In this document: positions 1-8,504 of the stretch, in pieces
Position numbering within the stretch: position 1 is the stretch's first letter
Layout: each line of letters opens with the position of its first letter
Assembly (NCBI GenBank): GCA_046155285.1
Contig: JBJXEA010000011.1
Location: 1-64,000 of the forward strand
Direction of reading: 5' to 3'
DNA from: CAILHX01 sp046155285
GTDB lineage: Bacteria > Pseudomonadota > Gammaproteobacteria > Burkholderiales > Methylophilaceae
Length of the DNA stretch: 64,000 bases
Translations under genes and position numbers: made by a program
Notes under the pieces: generated by a model
The model's input: only the letters and a program-made list of their open reading frames with translations
Told to the model about the DNA's origin: nothing
The model's database searches: none

Positions 1-44
1 GCCTGATGCGCTTTGACTTGCGAGACCCTAAACCATTGTAGTAG

Positions 45-79
45 TGTTACCTATGTCCTGGCACACCTGTTACCTATGT
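45..79. repeat. Pair of 12-bp direct repeats, IS-end-like
   Basis: The 12-mer TGTTACCTATGT occurs at 45-56 and again at 68-79, a 23-bp period. Short direct repeats of this kind are found at the termini of some insertion sequences, for example IS21-type ends. No transposase is visible inside the window, so this may be the end of an element lying to the left or an old remnant. The IS assignment is inference; the repeat itself is seen directly. Confidence 0.4.
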
Positions 80-158
80 ACTCGGTCTATACAGCTTGTC
101 CAAAGGAAAGTAACCAAAGCAAAAGACACCCTACTGCCTTGCCCCTAAAGGGGTTCCC

Positions 159-280
159 GACAACACAACTCCAAGACGGGTGGCAATCCAACTCGCCCTA
201 ACAGACCACACACAACGTGGTCTGTAGCGGAGCTCAAACACAGGTTGCCGCCAAGCCCCCGTCTTGGCGCTGCGTTGTCG
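159..280. repeat. Large imperfect foldback with nested hairpin
   Basis: CCAAGACGGG at 171-180 is perfectly complementary to 258-267, and the flanks 159-168 and 271-280 also pair with one mismatch. Inside lies a second perfect 9-bp hairpin (201-209 with 217-225, ACAGACCAC/GTGGTCTGT). A transcript could fold into a long stem with a nested stem. The region 1-325 has no convincing gene. This looks like an interspersed intergenic repeat or element scar rather than a coding region. Confidence 0.5.
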
Positions 281-325
281 GCTGCGGCAGAAGGGGAAGG
301 GGCGGCACATTACTGTTCTGCTTAC

Positions 326-1015
326 TTACTGCTGGCATTTTAATTCTTTATTCTTCATAGACTCATCAAGTTTCCATCGTCCTTGTTTAAAGACCAAATG
401 AACTGGGAATTCAATGAGCGAAAAGCTGGATGGGCAGTCTTCTGAATAAAATCCGTCTGGGGCATGCGTGACTTTAATCAGTTCCACAATACGTGCATTA
501 CTCCAACGAGAGAAACGATAGAGCCCCAATTGTGTTGGGGGAGGCTCAAAAAAGAAGCGTTTAATTAGTGAGTTATTCCGAATTTCCCATAAAAATACAC
601 CAGAGGGACTATAGGCTTCAGCGGCACTTGCAGATACAACGAAATTTCCATTGGGTGAAACATGGGGTTCGTCAATAACATCATATTGCTTACCATCTTT
701 CCTTGAAATTAGAAGATTGGTTTGACCCTCGTAATAGCCCACTGTTACCCAATAAAATTGCTTGCCGGCTATTAAACCGCGGTACCAATAGTAAATACAG
801 TCATTTGATGTCTCGCAAGACTCACGATTTAAGAGTGTTATGTGTTTTCCAGAAGATAGTTTGAGAGATAGTATTTTTCCATCTCGTTGCACCAGGCTAG
901 AATTTTTGGATGAGTTGATTGGGTCATATGGAAGATTCTCTTCATACCATGTGGCAGCAAAAGAATGGTAGCTAAAGAAAAAAGCACCTAAAAGCAAAAG
1001 ATACCGCATTGCCAT
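326..1015 (-). CDS. Hypothetical exported protein
   Basis: About 229 residues from the ATG at 1015, which is preceded by GAGAGG at a slightly long spacing; a start at 1009 is also possible. The N-terminus MAMRYLLLLGAFFFSYHSFA is a clear signal peptide, so the product should be periplasmic or secreted. The mature part is rich in aromatic residues and has paired cysteines (around ETSNDC and SEDCPSS) that could form disulfides. I do not recognise a family. It starts just past the end of folB on the same strand, so it may be co-transcribed. Lower GC than its neighbours suggests later acquisition. Confidence 0.6.
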   Translation of the reverse strand: MAMRYLLLLGAFFFSYHSFAATWYEENLPYDPINSSKNSSLVQRDGKILSLKLSSGKHITLLNRESCETSNDCIYYWYRGLIAGKQFYWVTVGYYEGQTNLLISRKDGKQYDVIDEPHVSPNGNFVVSASAAEAYSPSGVFLWEIRNNSLIKRFFFEPPPTQLGLYRFSRWSNARIVELIKVTHAPDGFYSEDCPSSFSLIEFPVHLVFKQGRWKLDESMKNKELKCQQ

Positions 1016-1016
1016 T

Positions 1017-1367
1017 TTATGCAGCCCTCTCAATAACTACCCCCAACGCTTTAACCCCCGGCAATATCCCCGGCTTCGCCACTTTGACCTTGACCCACGG
1101 CGATCCGAATTCCTTGAGGATGAGCTGGCACACATGCTCGGCGAGAGCTTCGACCAGATGGAAGTTTTTCTCGGCTAGTGTCTCTCTTATTCGCGCCACG
1201 ATCTGACCGTAGTCTAGGGTGTCGGCGATGACATCGCTTTGGCAGGATTGGCTGCTGGGCAGTTCAAGTTCGATGTCGAGGATGATGGTCTGTGCGACCA
1301 TGCGTTCCCACCCCGGCACACCGAGGTGGGTTTCGACCTTGAGTTCTTGTATGAAGATTTTGTCCAT
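1017..1367 (-). CDS. folB: Dihydroneopterin aldolase
   Basis: Cleaves 7,8-dihydroneopterin to 6-hydroxymethyl-7,8-dihydropterin and glycolaldehyde in folate synthesis (cytoplasmic). The 116-residue length is normal for FolB. Visible family signatures are the start MDKIFIQELKVETHLGV, the DTLDYGQI segment, the glutamate in LVEALAEHV and the lysine in KVAKPGILPG, which correspond to active-site positions in the family. It is divergent from plsY with a 44-bp gap, a common pairing in betaproteobacteria. The stop lies at the start region of the downstream hypothetical gene. Confidence 0.95.
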   Translation of the reverse strand: MDKIFIQELKVETHLGVPGWERMVAQTIILDIELELPSSQSCQSDVIADTLDYGQIVARIRETLAEKNFHLVEALAEHVCQLILKEFGSPWVKVKVAKPGILPGVKALGVVIERAA

Positions 1368-1411
1368 TTACTTTAGAATCCAGACTGTTCACAAATTCTA
1401 ATCCATTACAC

Positions 1412-1999
1412 ATGACTCAAGCACTTTTCCTGTTGGCGGCGTATCTGTTGGGCTCTATTTCTTTTGGTATCTTGATGAGCAAGGTGTTCGGTTTGGCTGA
1501 CCCGCGCACTGTCGGTTCCGGCAACCCGGGGGCGACCAATATATTGCGTAGCGGTAAAAAAGCCGCGGCGGCTCTGACCCTGATTGGCGATGCCGCCAAA
1601 GGCTGGCTGGCGGTGTGGCTGGCGATGCGTTACAACTTAGCGCCGCTGTGGGTGGATGCCGTCGCGGCGGCGGTGTTTTTGGGGCATTTGTATCCGCTCT
1701 ACCACGGGTTCAAAGGTGGCAAAGGGGTGGCGACACTCTTTGGTGTCTTGCTGGCGTTTTCCCCGATTTTGGGCTTGGGAGCGTTGGCGGTTTGGATCGT
1801 GGTGTTTGCCATTTGGCGTATTTCTTCAGTGGCGGCAATGGTGGCTTCTTCGACCTCCCCTTTTGTCGCTGCATACTTGTTTGGTTGGAATGTGCACACG
1901 CCCACCATACTGCTGTTGACCGTGGTGCTGATATGGCGGCACAAGAGCAATATCCAGAAATTGCTGGCGGGGAATGAAGCGGGGTTTGGTAAGAAGTAG
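1412..1999 (+). CDS. plsY: Acyl-phosphate glycerol-3-phosphate acyltransferase
   Basis: Inner-membrane enzyme that transfers an acyl group from acyl-phosphate to glycerol-3-phosphate, the first step of phospholipid synthesis in the PlsX/PlsY route. 195 residues with about five membrane spans. The three PlsY loop motifs are visible: GSGNPGATN near residue 37, the HLYPLYHGFKGGKGVAT stretch near 92-108, and the C-terminal basic loop with WRHKSNIQKLL. Divergent from folB and convergent with tsaD, from which it is separated by a hairpin-rich repeat. Confidence 0.95.
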   Translation: MTQALFLLAAYLLGSISFGILMSKVFGLADPRTVGSGNPGATNILRSGKKAAAALTLIGDAAKGWLAVWLAMRYNLAPLWVDAVAAAVFLGHLYPLYHGFKGGKGVATLFGVLLAFSPILGLGALAVWIVVFAIWRISSVAAMVASSTSPFVAAYLFGWNVHTPTILLLTVVLIWRHKSNIQKLLAGNEAGFGKK

Positions 2000-2030
2000 T
2001 TTTAGGCTCGGCTCCGATTAAGCCCTACGT

Positions 2031-2117
2031 ATGGTTCGATACGTTTTTCGTTCGTCCTGAGTACCGCGCTTAGCGCGGTGTATCGAAGGAGTGAACGAAA
2101 AACACTCACCACGAACG
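2031..2117. repeat. Palindromic intergenic repeat, probable bidirectional terminator
   Basis: GTTTTTCGTTC at 2043-2053 pairs with GAACGAAAAAC at 2093-2103, and a nested ACCGCGC/GCGCGGT hairpin lies at 2063-2079. The sequence resembles the REP-like CGTTCGTCCTGAG class of intergenic repeats. It sits between the convergent plsY and tsaD genes, where it could end transcription from both sides. Confidence 0.6.
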
Positions 2118-2127
2118 GTTCTATTTC

Positions 2128-3144
2128 TTACGGCGCGCTGACTTCGGCTAAATCCCAGCGCGGTTTGATAGTAAACGCATGGTCACCAGCCTTGAGGTTC
2201 TTCATCCGCATCGCGCCGGCGAAGGCGATCATGGCACCGTTGTCAGTGCAAAACTCTAATCTTGGATAAAACACTTCTGCGCCTTGTTTCTTTGCGGCGG
2301 CGGTCAAAGCTGCGCGAAGTTGGCGGTTGGCTCCTACGCCGCCGGAAACCACTAATTGCTTTAACCCACATTGCTTGAGTGCGGCCATACATTTTTTGGA
2401 AATCACTTCGACCACCGCTTGTTGAAAGGCGCTGGCGATGTCGGCACGGGTGGCTTCGTCCAAGGGTTGATGGCTGTTGACTAAAGTCAGCACTGCGGTT
2501 TTCAGGCCGCTGAAGCTGAAATCAAGGTCGCCGCTGTTCAACATAGGGCGTGGCAGCTTGAAGCGTTTTGGGTCGCCTAGCTCTGCCAGCTTGGAAACTG
2601 CTGCTCCGCCCGGATAGCCCAAACCAAGTAATTTAGCGGTTTTGTCGAAGGCTTCGCCCGCTGCGTCATCCAAGGTGTCACCCAGTAGTTCGTAGTCGCC
2701 GATGCCGCCGACGCGCATGATCTGCGTGTGACCGCCGGAAACTAATAGCGCGATGAAGGGGAAGGCCGGAGGATTGGCTTCCAGCAAAGGCGACAGCAGA
2801 TGACCTTCGAGATGATGCACGCCCAGCGCCGGAATGTTGAGCGCAAAAGCCAAGGATTCCGCAACGCTTGTGCCCACCAACAGTGCGCCCGCCAAGCCCG
2901 GCCCCTGAGTATAGGCGATGGCATCGATGTCTTGAAGCGTTGCGCCGGCATCATGCAAGACTTTTTGGGTGAGCGGCAGGGCGCGGCGGATGTGGTCACG
3001 CGAGGCGAGTTCCGGCACTACACCGCCGTATTCGGCGTGCATGGCGACTTGCGAATGCAGTGCATGGCTGCGCAGGCCTTGCTCAGTATCGTAAAGTGCG
3101 ACTCCGGTTTCGTCGCATGAGGATTCAATTCCTAAAATAAGCAT
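2128..3144 (-). CDS. tsaD: tRNA N6-threonylcarbamoyladenosine synthase subunit
   Basis: Transfers the threonylcarbamoyl group onto A37 of ANN-decoding tRNAs together with TsaB and TsaE. 338 residues, standard length. The N-terminus GIESSCDETGVALYD is the ASKHA phosphate motif, HHLEGHLLSPL carries the two metal-binding histidines, and SGGVGANRQLR is the typical C-terminal motif. It is divergent from rpsU, the classical tsaD-rpsU arrangement of proteobacteria. Confidence 0.97.
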   Translation of the reverse strand: MLILGIESSCDETGVALYDTEQGLRSHALHSQVAMHAEYGGVVPELASRDHIRRALPLTQKVLHDAGATLQDIDAIAYTQGPGLAGALLVGTSVAESLAFALNIPALGVHHLEGHLLSPLLEANPPAFPFIALLVSGGHTQIMRVGGIGDYELLGDTLDDAAGEAFDKTAKLLGLGYPGGAAVSKLAELGDPKRFKLPRPMLNSGDLDFSFSGLKTAVLTLVNSHQPLDEATRADIASAFQQAVVEVISKKCMAALKQCGLKQLVVSGGVGANRQLRAALTAAAKKQGAEVFYPRLEFCTDNGAMIAFAGAMRMKNLKAGDHAFTIKPRWDLAEVSAP

Positions 3145-3152
3145 AAAAGTCG

Positions 3153-3181
3153 TTGATTAAAAATAGCTTGGTGGCTAGAAT
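3153..3181 (+). promoter_or_regulatory. Sigma-70-type promoter for rpsU operon
   Basis: TTGATT at 3153-3158 and TAGAAT at 3176-3181 are separated by exactly 17 bp and lie about 40 bp upstream of rpsU. Each hexamer matches the consensus at 4 of 6 or better. This is a prediction from sequence only. Confidence 0.65.
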
Positions 3182-3223
3182 AGCACCCTTTTTCCGAACA
3201 CCCCTTGAGGAGAGCTGCTTTCC

Positions 3224-3436
3224 ATGTCTAATGTACGTGTTAAAGAGAATGAGCCGTTTGACGTTGCTCTGCGCCGTTTCAAGCGCATTATTGAAAAAAC
3301 CGGTCTGCTGACCGAATTGCGTGCCCGTGAATTCTACGAGAAGCCCACTTGGGAACGCAAGCGTAAGGCGGCTGCTGCTGTAAAGCGCACCCATCGCCGC
3401 CTGCGCAACCAGATGTTGCCACCAAAGCTCTATTAA
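3224..3436 (+). CDS. rpsU: 30S ribosomal protein S21
   Basis: Small basic ribosomal protein of 70 residues, the usual length, with the conserved VRVKENEPFDVALRRFKR start and the RKRKAAAAVKR basic stretch. A GAGGAG Shine-Dalgarno sits just upstream of the ATG. It is the first gene of the macromolecular synthesis operon rpsU-yqeY-dnaG-rpoD, which couples translation, replication priming and transcription initiation. Confidence 0.98.
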   Translation: MSNVRVKENEPFDVALRRFKRIIEKTGLLTELRAREFYEKPTWERKRKAAAAVKRTHRRLRNQMLPPKLY

Positions 3437-3452
3437 TACTCCGGTTTCTGCC

Positions 3453-3896
3453 GTGTCGCTCAAGACACAAATAAGCGAAGATATGAAGACAGCCATGCGC
3501 GCCAAAGATAGCGCGCGGTTGTCTGCTGTGCGTTTGCTGCTGTCGGCGATGAAGCAACGCGAAGTGGACGAGCGTATTGAATTGTCGGATACGCATGTGA
3601 TTGAAATCATCGAAAAGATGCTCAAGCAACGCCGCGATTCGATTAGCCAGTATGAAGCCGCGAATCGTAACGACTTGGCGGATGTGGAGAAGTTTGAGGT
3701 TGGCGTACTGACTGGCTATCTGCCGCAAGCATTCACGGAAGCCGAAGTGAATACCATCATCGAAAATGCCATCAAGGAATCTGGTGCTACCGGGGTGAAG
3801 GATATGGGCAAGGTGATGGCGCTGGTCAAGCCGCAGATTGTGGGGCGCGCCGACATGGGTAAGGTTTCGAGTCTCATTAAGACGCGACTTGGTTGA
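3453..3896 (+). CDS. yqeY: GatB/YqeY domain protein
   Basis: 147 residues. The start is the GTG at 3453, giving MSLKTQISEDMKTAMRAKD, the typical YqeY beginning. The protein corresponds to the tRNA-binding YqeY domain found at the C-terminus of GatB, and a role linked to aminoacyl-tRNA is assumed for the family but not proven. It lies 16 bp after rpsU and is followed by an intrinsic terminator, so it belongs to the 5' transcription unit of the operon. Confidence 0.92.
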   Translation: MSLKTQISEDMKTAMRAKDSARLSAVRLLLSAMKQREVDERIELSDTHVIEIIEKMLKQRRDSISQYEAANRNDLADVEKFEVGVLTGYLPQAFTEAEVNTIIENAIKESGATGVKDMGKVMALVKPQIVGRADMGKVSSLIKTRLG

Positions 3897-3921
3897 TAGC
3901 TTTTCCATAAGTAGTGAAATG

Positions 3922-3947
3922 AAAAGGAGCGAAAAGCTCCTTTTTTT
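3922..3947 (+). terminator. Intrinsic terminator inside the rpsU-rpoD operon
   Basis: AAAAGGAGC (3922-3930), a 5-nt loop and GCTCCTTTT (3936-3944) form a perfect 9-bp stem followed by a run of T to 3947. It stands between yqeY and dnaG, matching the internal attenuating terminator known in the E. coli macromolecular synthesis operon. Confidence 0.9.
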
Positions 3948-3964
3948 ACGCCATAATCCCATTT

Positions 3965-5719
3965 GTGATTCCAGAACATTTCATCCAGGAACTCCTCAAC
4001 CGTATCGATATTGTCGATGTGATTGACGCTGCCGTGCCGCTGAAAAAAGCGGGCGCGAACCATGTTGCTTGCTGTCCGTTTCACAACGAAAAATCTCCTT
4101 CTTTTACCGTGAGTCCATCCAAGCAGTTCTATCACTGCTTCGGTTGCGGTGCGCATGGCACGGCGATCGGGTTTTTGATGGAGTATCAAGGGCTGACTTT
4201 CGTTGAGGCGATTGAGGATTTAGCCCAAAAAGTTGGTGTGAAAGTGCCGCAGGAAGAACGTACAGGCGAGCGCAATACGCCTAAAACGGAGCGTCCCGCA
4301 CCCAGTATGTTTGACGTGATGCAGCAGGCCGCTGCCTATTACCGCGCTGAGCTGAAAAAGTCTAAGGTGGCCATTACCTATTTGAAAGGACGCGGTCTTT
4401 CCGGTGAAATCGCTGCACGTTTTCAGATGGGATATGCCCCTGAGGGTTGGCAGAATTTACGTGAAGTGTTTCCGCAGTATGAGCAGGAGGCTCTCTCCAC
4501 CCTGGGTTTGACCATTAAGAATGACGAAGGCCGCGTGTATGACCGTTTTCGTGAGCGCGTGATGTTTCCCATTCACGACCAACGCGGCAATGTGATTGGT
4601 TTTGGTGGAAGAGTGATGGGCAGCGATAAAAATGATGGCCCCAAGTATTTGAATTCGCCGGAAACGCCCTTATTTCAGAAGGGTCAGGAACTCTACGGTT
4701 TGTTTTTAGCGCGGCAGGCGATACGCGCTGCGAATAAAGTGGTGGTGGTGGAAGGTTATATGGACGTGGTGGCGCTGGCGCAGCATGGCGTGGAATACGC
4801 GGTTGCCACGCTAGGTACGGCCACTACACCGCAGCACATCACCAAGCTGATGCGCCAGACCGACGACATTGTGTTTTGTTTTGATGGTGATGCGGCAGGT
4901 AAAAAAGCTGCTTGGCGTGCCGCGATGAATGCTTTGCCTGCCTTGAATGACGGCATTAAGCTGAGCTTTTTATTTTTGCCGTCCGAGCATGATCCGGATA
5001 GTTATGTGCGTGAGTTTGGGCGGGAAAAGTTTGAGCTTGAACTTGCCGATGCGATGCCGCTTTCGGCTTACATCGTGCAGGAATTGTCGGTGCGTAATGA
5101 GCTGGATTCGCACGAAGGCCGAGCCAGGTTTATGGATGATGCCAAGCCTATATTGCAGCAGCTCCAAGCGCCTAAACTAAATTTGATGTTGCGGAAGCGT
5201 GTGGCTGAGTTGGCGGGGGTGACGCAGGCCGAAGTGGAAAGTTTGCTCAAACTGCAAGCGCCCACCAATCGCCCTAAAGCGCAGGCCAAGGCACCGCGCC
5301 GTGCGCCGACCACGTTGACGCGCAAATTGTTGCAACTGCTGCTGATTAAACCTGAACTGGCGTTGCAATTGGATGCCGAGCGTCTACCCAATAACAACGC
5401 CGAGTTTGAGGCTTTGGTAAGGATAATGCAGTTGGTGGCGACTGATAGATTGATACGTTCGGCGGCTATCGTGGAAAACCTCAAAGGCGTGGTCGTGCCG
5501 CAGTTATTGGCCGATTTGACCGGCGAATTGCTGCGTTGGGAAGAGGATGAGGAGTTTGACCTGGCGGAAGAGTTTGCCGGTGTGCTGAGCCAATTGCAGG
5601 CGGCTGAAAGCAAACAAAGCATGAGTGCACTATTAGCCAAGCCTTTTGCAGCCTTGACGGCAGAGGAAAAAGAGCTGCTGCGCGGCTATCGGCAAGTGCC
5701 TGTTTCTGAGAATAAATGA
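3965..5719 (+). CDS. dnaG: DNA primase
   Basis: Synthesises RNA primers at the replication fork. 584 residues. The N-terminal CHC2-type zinc motif is visible (CPFHNEKSPSF and FYHCFGCGAHG, residues about 37-65), followed by the catalytic core and a TOPRIM domain (VVVEGYMDVV, FDGDAAGKKAA, around 255-315). The C-terminal third is the DnaB-binding region. Translation starts at a GTG with no recognisable Shine-Dalgarno, only 17 bp after the upstream terminator. Both features suggest dnaG is deliberately kept at low expression, as in E. coli. Confidence 0.97.
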   Translation: MIPEHFIQELLNRIDIVDVIDAAVPLKKAGANHVACCPFHNEKSPSFTVSPSKQFYHCFGCGAHGTAIGFLMEYQGLTFVEAIEDLAQKVGVKVPQEERTGERNTPKTERPAPSMFDVMQQAAAYYRAELKKSKVAITYLKGRGLSGEIAARFQMGYAPEGWQNLREVFPQYEQEALSTLGLTIKNDEGRVYDRFRERVMFPIHDQRGNVIGFGGRVMGSDKNDGPKYLNSPETPLFQKGQELYGLFLARQAIRAANKVVVVEGYMDVVALAQHGVEYAVATLGTATTPQHITKLMRQTDDIVFCFDGDAAGKKAAWRAAMNALPALNDGIKLSFLFLPSEHDPDSYVREFGREKFELELADAMPLSAYIVQELSVRNELDSHEGRARFMDDAKPILQQLQAPKLNLMLRKRVAELAGVTQAEVESLLKLQAPTNRPKAQAKAPRRAPTTLTRKLLQLLLIKPELALQLDAERLPNNNAEFEALVRIMQLVATDRLIRSAAIVENLKGVVVPQLLADLTGELLRWEEDEEFDLAEEFAGVLSQLQAAESKQSMSALLAKPFAALTAEEKELLRGYRQVPVSENK

Positions 5720-5729
5720 CTGTTTGTAG

Positions 5730-5750
5730 TATAATAGCGGGTTACCCGCT
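5730..5750 (+). promoter_or_regulatory. Candidate rpoD promoter -10 and leader hairpin
   Basis: A perfect TATAAT lies at 5730-5735, but no good -35 is visible at 17 bp, so activity is uncertain. It is directly followed by AGCGGG (5736-5741) and CCCGCT (5745-5750), a perfect 6-bp hairpin near the expected transcript start. Together they could give rpoD its own promoter independent of the rpsU promoter. Confidence 0.45.
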
Positions 5751-5776
5751 TAACCTTACTAAGCTGAGAGCACCTC

Positions 5777-7687
5777 ATGGCCACTGACATCCAAAACGAT
5801 AAAGCTAGTGACAAACTAGACCCCGAAGCCACTACTGATTTGGACGCACGCCGCACGCGGCTGAAAAATCTGATTGCTTTGGGCAAGGAGCGCGGCTACC
5901 TGACCTACGCCGAAATCAACGACCATTTGCCGGACGACGTGCAAGACCCGGAGCAGATTGACGGCATCATCGGCATGATTGGCGATATGGGCATTCAGGT
6001 GTACGAAGAAGCGCCTGATGCCGAAGTGCTGCTGATGTCCGACGCACCTGCCGCCGTGACCGACGAGGATGCTGTGGAAGAAGCCGAGCGTGCGCTTTCC
6101 ACCGTGGATTCTGAGTTTGGCAGAACTACTGACCCGGTGCGTATGTATATGCGCGAAATGGGCACGGTGGATTTGCTCACGCGTGAAGGCGAAATTGAAA
6201 TTGCCAAGCGTATCGAAGATGGTCTCAAACACATGGTGCAGGCCATTTCCGCCTGTCCCAGCACTATCGCTGAACTGCTTGCTTTAGTGGATAAGGTTGA
6301 AGCGGGCGAGATTGCTGCAGACGATTTGGTGGATGGCTTGATTGATGCCGATGTGCCGATGGATGAGCCGGTGTTGACCGACGACGCCGATCCTGAGGCG
6401 GAAGAGGAAGAAGAGGAAGAAGACGAAGATGGTGCCAAGGCAGCCGCAGTTTCTGCCGCCGCGCTGGCTGAGTTGAAAAAAGTGGTGCTAGAGCGCTTCA
6501 CAATGATTCGCCAAGCCTACGCCAAAATGATCAAAGTGCTGGAAAAACACGACTCCCAGCACAAGGATTACAAAAAACATCAAGAGGCGATTCTTGCTGA
6601 GCTGATGGCTTTCCGCTTCTCTGCCAAGCAAGTCGAGGCTTTATGTGACGGCATCCGCACCACAGTAGAAGAGCTGCGTAGTCATGAACGCAACATCATG
6701 GGCTTTTGCGTGACCAAAGCTGGCATGCCGCGCAACCACTTTATTAAAGTGTTCCCTGGCAACGAAATCAATCTGGAGTGGCTGGCTGGCGAAATGTCAT
6801 CTGACAAGCCTTATAGCGCCAAGCTCGAGCGTTTCCGCCATTCTATTGTTGACCAGCAACAACGCTTGGCCGCCTTGCAAATCAAGGTTGGTATCCCGCT
6901 TAAAGAGCTGAAAGAAATCAACAAGCAAATGTCCACTGGCGAAGCCAGAGCTCGCCGTGCCAAGCGCGAGATGATTGAAGCTAACTTGCGTTTGGTGATT
7001 TCGATTGCTAAGAAATACACCAATCGCGGCCTGCAATTTCTGGACTTGATTCAGGAAGGTAACATTGGGCTGATGAAGGCCGTGGACAAATTTGAGTACC
7101 GTCGCGGTTACAAGTTTTCGACCTATGCCACGTGGTGGATACGTCAGGCGATTACCCGCTCGATTGCCGACCAAGCGCGCACTATTCGGATTCCGGTGCA
7201 CATGATCGAAACCATCAACAAGATGAACCGCATCAGCCGTCAGATTTTGCAAGAAACCGGCCAAGAGCCTGATCCAGCCTTGCTGGCGGAGAAAATGGAA
7301 ATTCCTGAGGATAAAATCCGCAAGATTTTGAAAATTTCCAAAGAACCGATTTCTATGGAAACCCCAATTGGCGACGATGACGACTCGCATCTTGGCGATT
7401 TCATCGAAGACCAGGCCACCATGGCGCCGCAGGATGCAGCTATCTACGCCGGTTTGCGTGAAGTGACCAAAGAGATTCTGGATTCACTCACACCGCGTGA
7501 AGCCAAAGTGCTGCGTATGCGCTTCGGCATCGAGATGAACACCGACCATACGTTGGAAGAGGTGGGCAAACAGTTTGACGTCACGCGCGAGCGCATACGC
7601 CAGATTGAAGCCAAAGCCCTGCGTAAGCTGCGTCATCCCACGCGTTCGGATAAGCTGCGGAGTTTTCTGGAAAACGGTAACGACTAG
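5777..7687 (+). CDS. rpoD: RNA polymerase primary sigma factor (sigma-70)
   Basis: 636 residues. Region 1.1 is at the N-terminus, then VRMYMREMGTVDLLTREGE (region 1.2), an acidic non-conserved insert with a long run of Glu/Asp (residues about 205-220), region 2.4 (YATWWIRQAITRSIADQART), region 3 and the region 4.2 helix-turn-helix (VTRERIRQIEAKALRKL). The protein recognises standard -10/-35 promoters. Last protein gene of the macromolecular synthesis operon; a tRNA gene follows only 16 bp after the stop. Confidence 0.98.
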   Translation: MATDIQNDKASDKLDPEATTDLDARRTRLKNLIALGKERGYLTYAEINDHLPDDVQDPEQIDGIIGMIGDMGIQVYEEAPDAEVLLMSDAPAAVTDEDAVEEAERALSTVDSEFGRTTDPVRMYMREMGTVDLLTREGEIEIAKRIEDGLKHMVQAISACPSTIAELLALVDKVEAGEIAADDLVDGLIDADVPMDEPVLTDDADPEAEEEEEEEDEDGAKAAAVSAAALAELKKVVLERFTMIRQAYAKMIKVLEKHDSQHKDYKKHQEAILAELMAFRFSAKQVEALCDGIRTTVEELRSHERNIMGFCVTKAGMPRNHFIKVFPGNEINLEWLAGEMSSDKPYSAKLERFRHSIVDQQQRLAALQIKVGIPLKELKEINKQMSTGEARARRAKREMIEANLRLVISIAKKYTNRGLQFLDLIQEGNIGLMKAVDKFEYRRGYKFSTYATWWIRQAITRSIADQARTIRIPVHMIETINKMNRISRQILQETGQEPDPALLAEKMEIPEDKIRKILKISKEPISMETPIGDDDDSHLGDFIEDQATMAPQDAAIYAGLREVTKEILDSLTPREAKVLRMRFGIEMNTDHTLEEVGKQFDVTRERIRQIEAKALRKLRHPTRSDKLRSFLENGND

Positions 7688-7703
7688 TTGCCACACAGTT
7701 TTT

Positions 7704-7782
<79 letters not shown>

Positions 7783-7790
7783 AAATCAAT

Positions 7791-7820
7791 AAAAGGCTTG
7801 CAGCGATGCAGGCCTTTTTC
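7791..7820 (+). terminator. Intrinsic terminator after rpoD-tRNA
   Basis: AAAAGGCTTGCA (7791-7802), loop GCGA, then TGCAGGCCTTTTT. The stem has a single G-T wobble and ends in a T tract. It closes the rpoD-tRNA transcription unit. Confidence 0.9.
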
Positions 7821-7897
7821 TTTTGCTCCTCAGCTATGTAATTTGCCGATGATGTAAACTCAGCGCTAATTCCTCAGCCGAACCAAAATATGAGCTT

Positions 7898-8493
7898 ATG
7901 ACTTGGAAAGAATTCGTATATCAGCGAGTTGTTGACCTTTGTAATCAACAAGGTAAGCGAACATTTAGCCTACAAGAACTTTGGCAGGCCTTTCATCAGG
8001 AATTTGAAATGTTTTCGCCGGACAACCACAACGTACAGGCCAAAGTGCGCCAACAATTACAGTTTCTTCGTGATGAAAAGCTGCTGAGTTTTCTCGACCA
8101 GAGGGGGACGTATACCCTTAGAGGGGTAGAAATTCTAGCAAATGAGCTTGAGGATGATAAAGTTCTTGAAGTCAGTAAGGTCAAGCCAGAGAAGCGAGAA
8201 TATTAATAGAAACTTATGCAAGAAATAAGGGCTGGGTTGCGGAAGCAAAGAATCGCTTTGGGGTTCATTGCATGTGCCAGAGTTGCAATAATACGTTCAA
8301 TAAGCCGGATGGAACTCCATATATTGAAGTCCATCATATTATATTCATGTCTGAAGGCGGTGAGGATGGGTTATGGAATCTGGCAGTTCTATGTGCACAT
8401 CATCACCGCATGGCGCATTTTTCGGATAAGAAAACCTGCTTAAAACTGCAGAAAACATTGCTCTCTGAAACACAAGCAAGGCTGGGAATCTAG
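7898..8493 (+). pseudogene. HNH endonuclease, frameshifted
   Basis: Two adjacent ORFs read as one protein. 7898-8206 encodes about 100 residues resembling a winged-helix domain (FSLQELWQAFHQEF, VRQQLQFLRDEKLLSFLDQRGTYTLR) and stops at TAA 8204. Switching by one base at 8203 gives an open frame beginning LIETYARNKGWVAEAKNRFG and continuing to 8493 with a full HNH motif: CQSCNN, EVHHI, DGLWNLAVLCAHHH. The join needs one missing base (GAATATTAATA, probably a lost T). The intact product would be a restriction-type HNH nuclease. Either the gene is recently broken or the base is a sequencing error. The C-terminal part alone could start at the ATG at 8272, but this would lack the DNA-reading half. 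Confidence 0.75.
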
Positions 8494-8504
8494 CTAATAC
8501 AAGC

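Noticed and set aside
13..201. 62-codon frame at the left edge
   Set aside because: Runs through repeat sequence, with no ribosome-binding site and no protein-like composition.
3288..3962. Long minus-strand frame opposite rpsU-yqeY
   Set aside because: Shadow of real genes; composition is that of an antisense frame.
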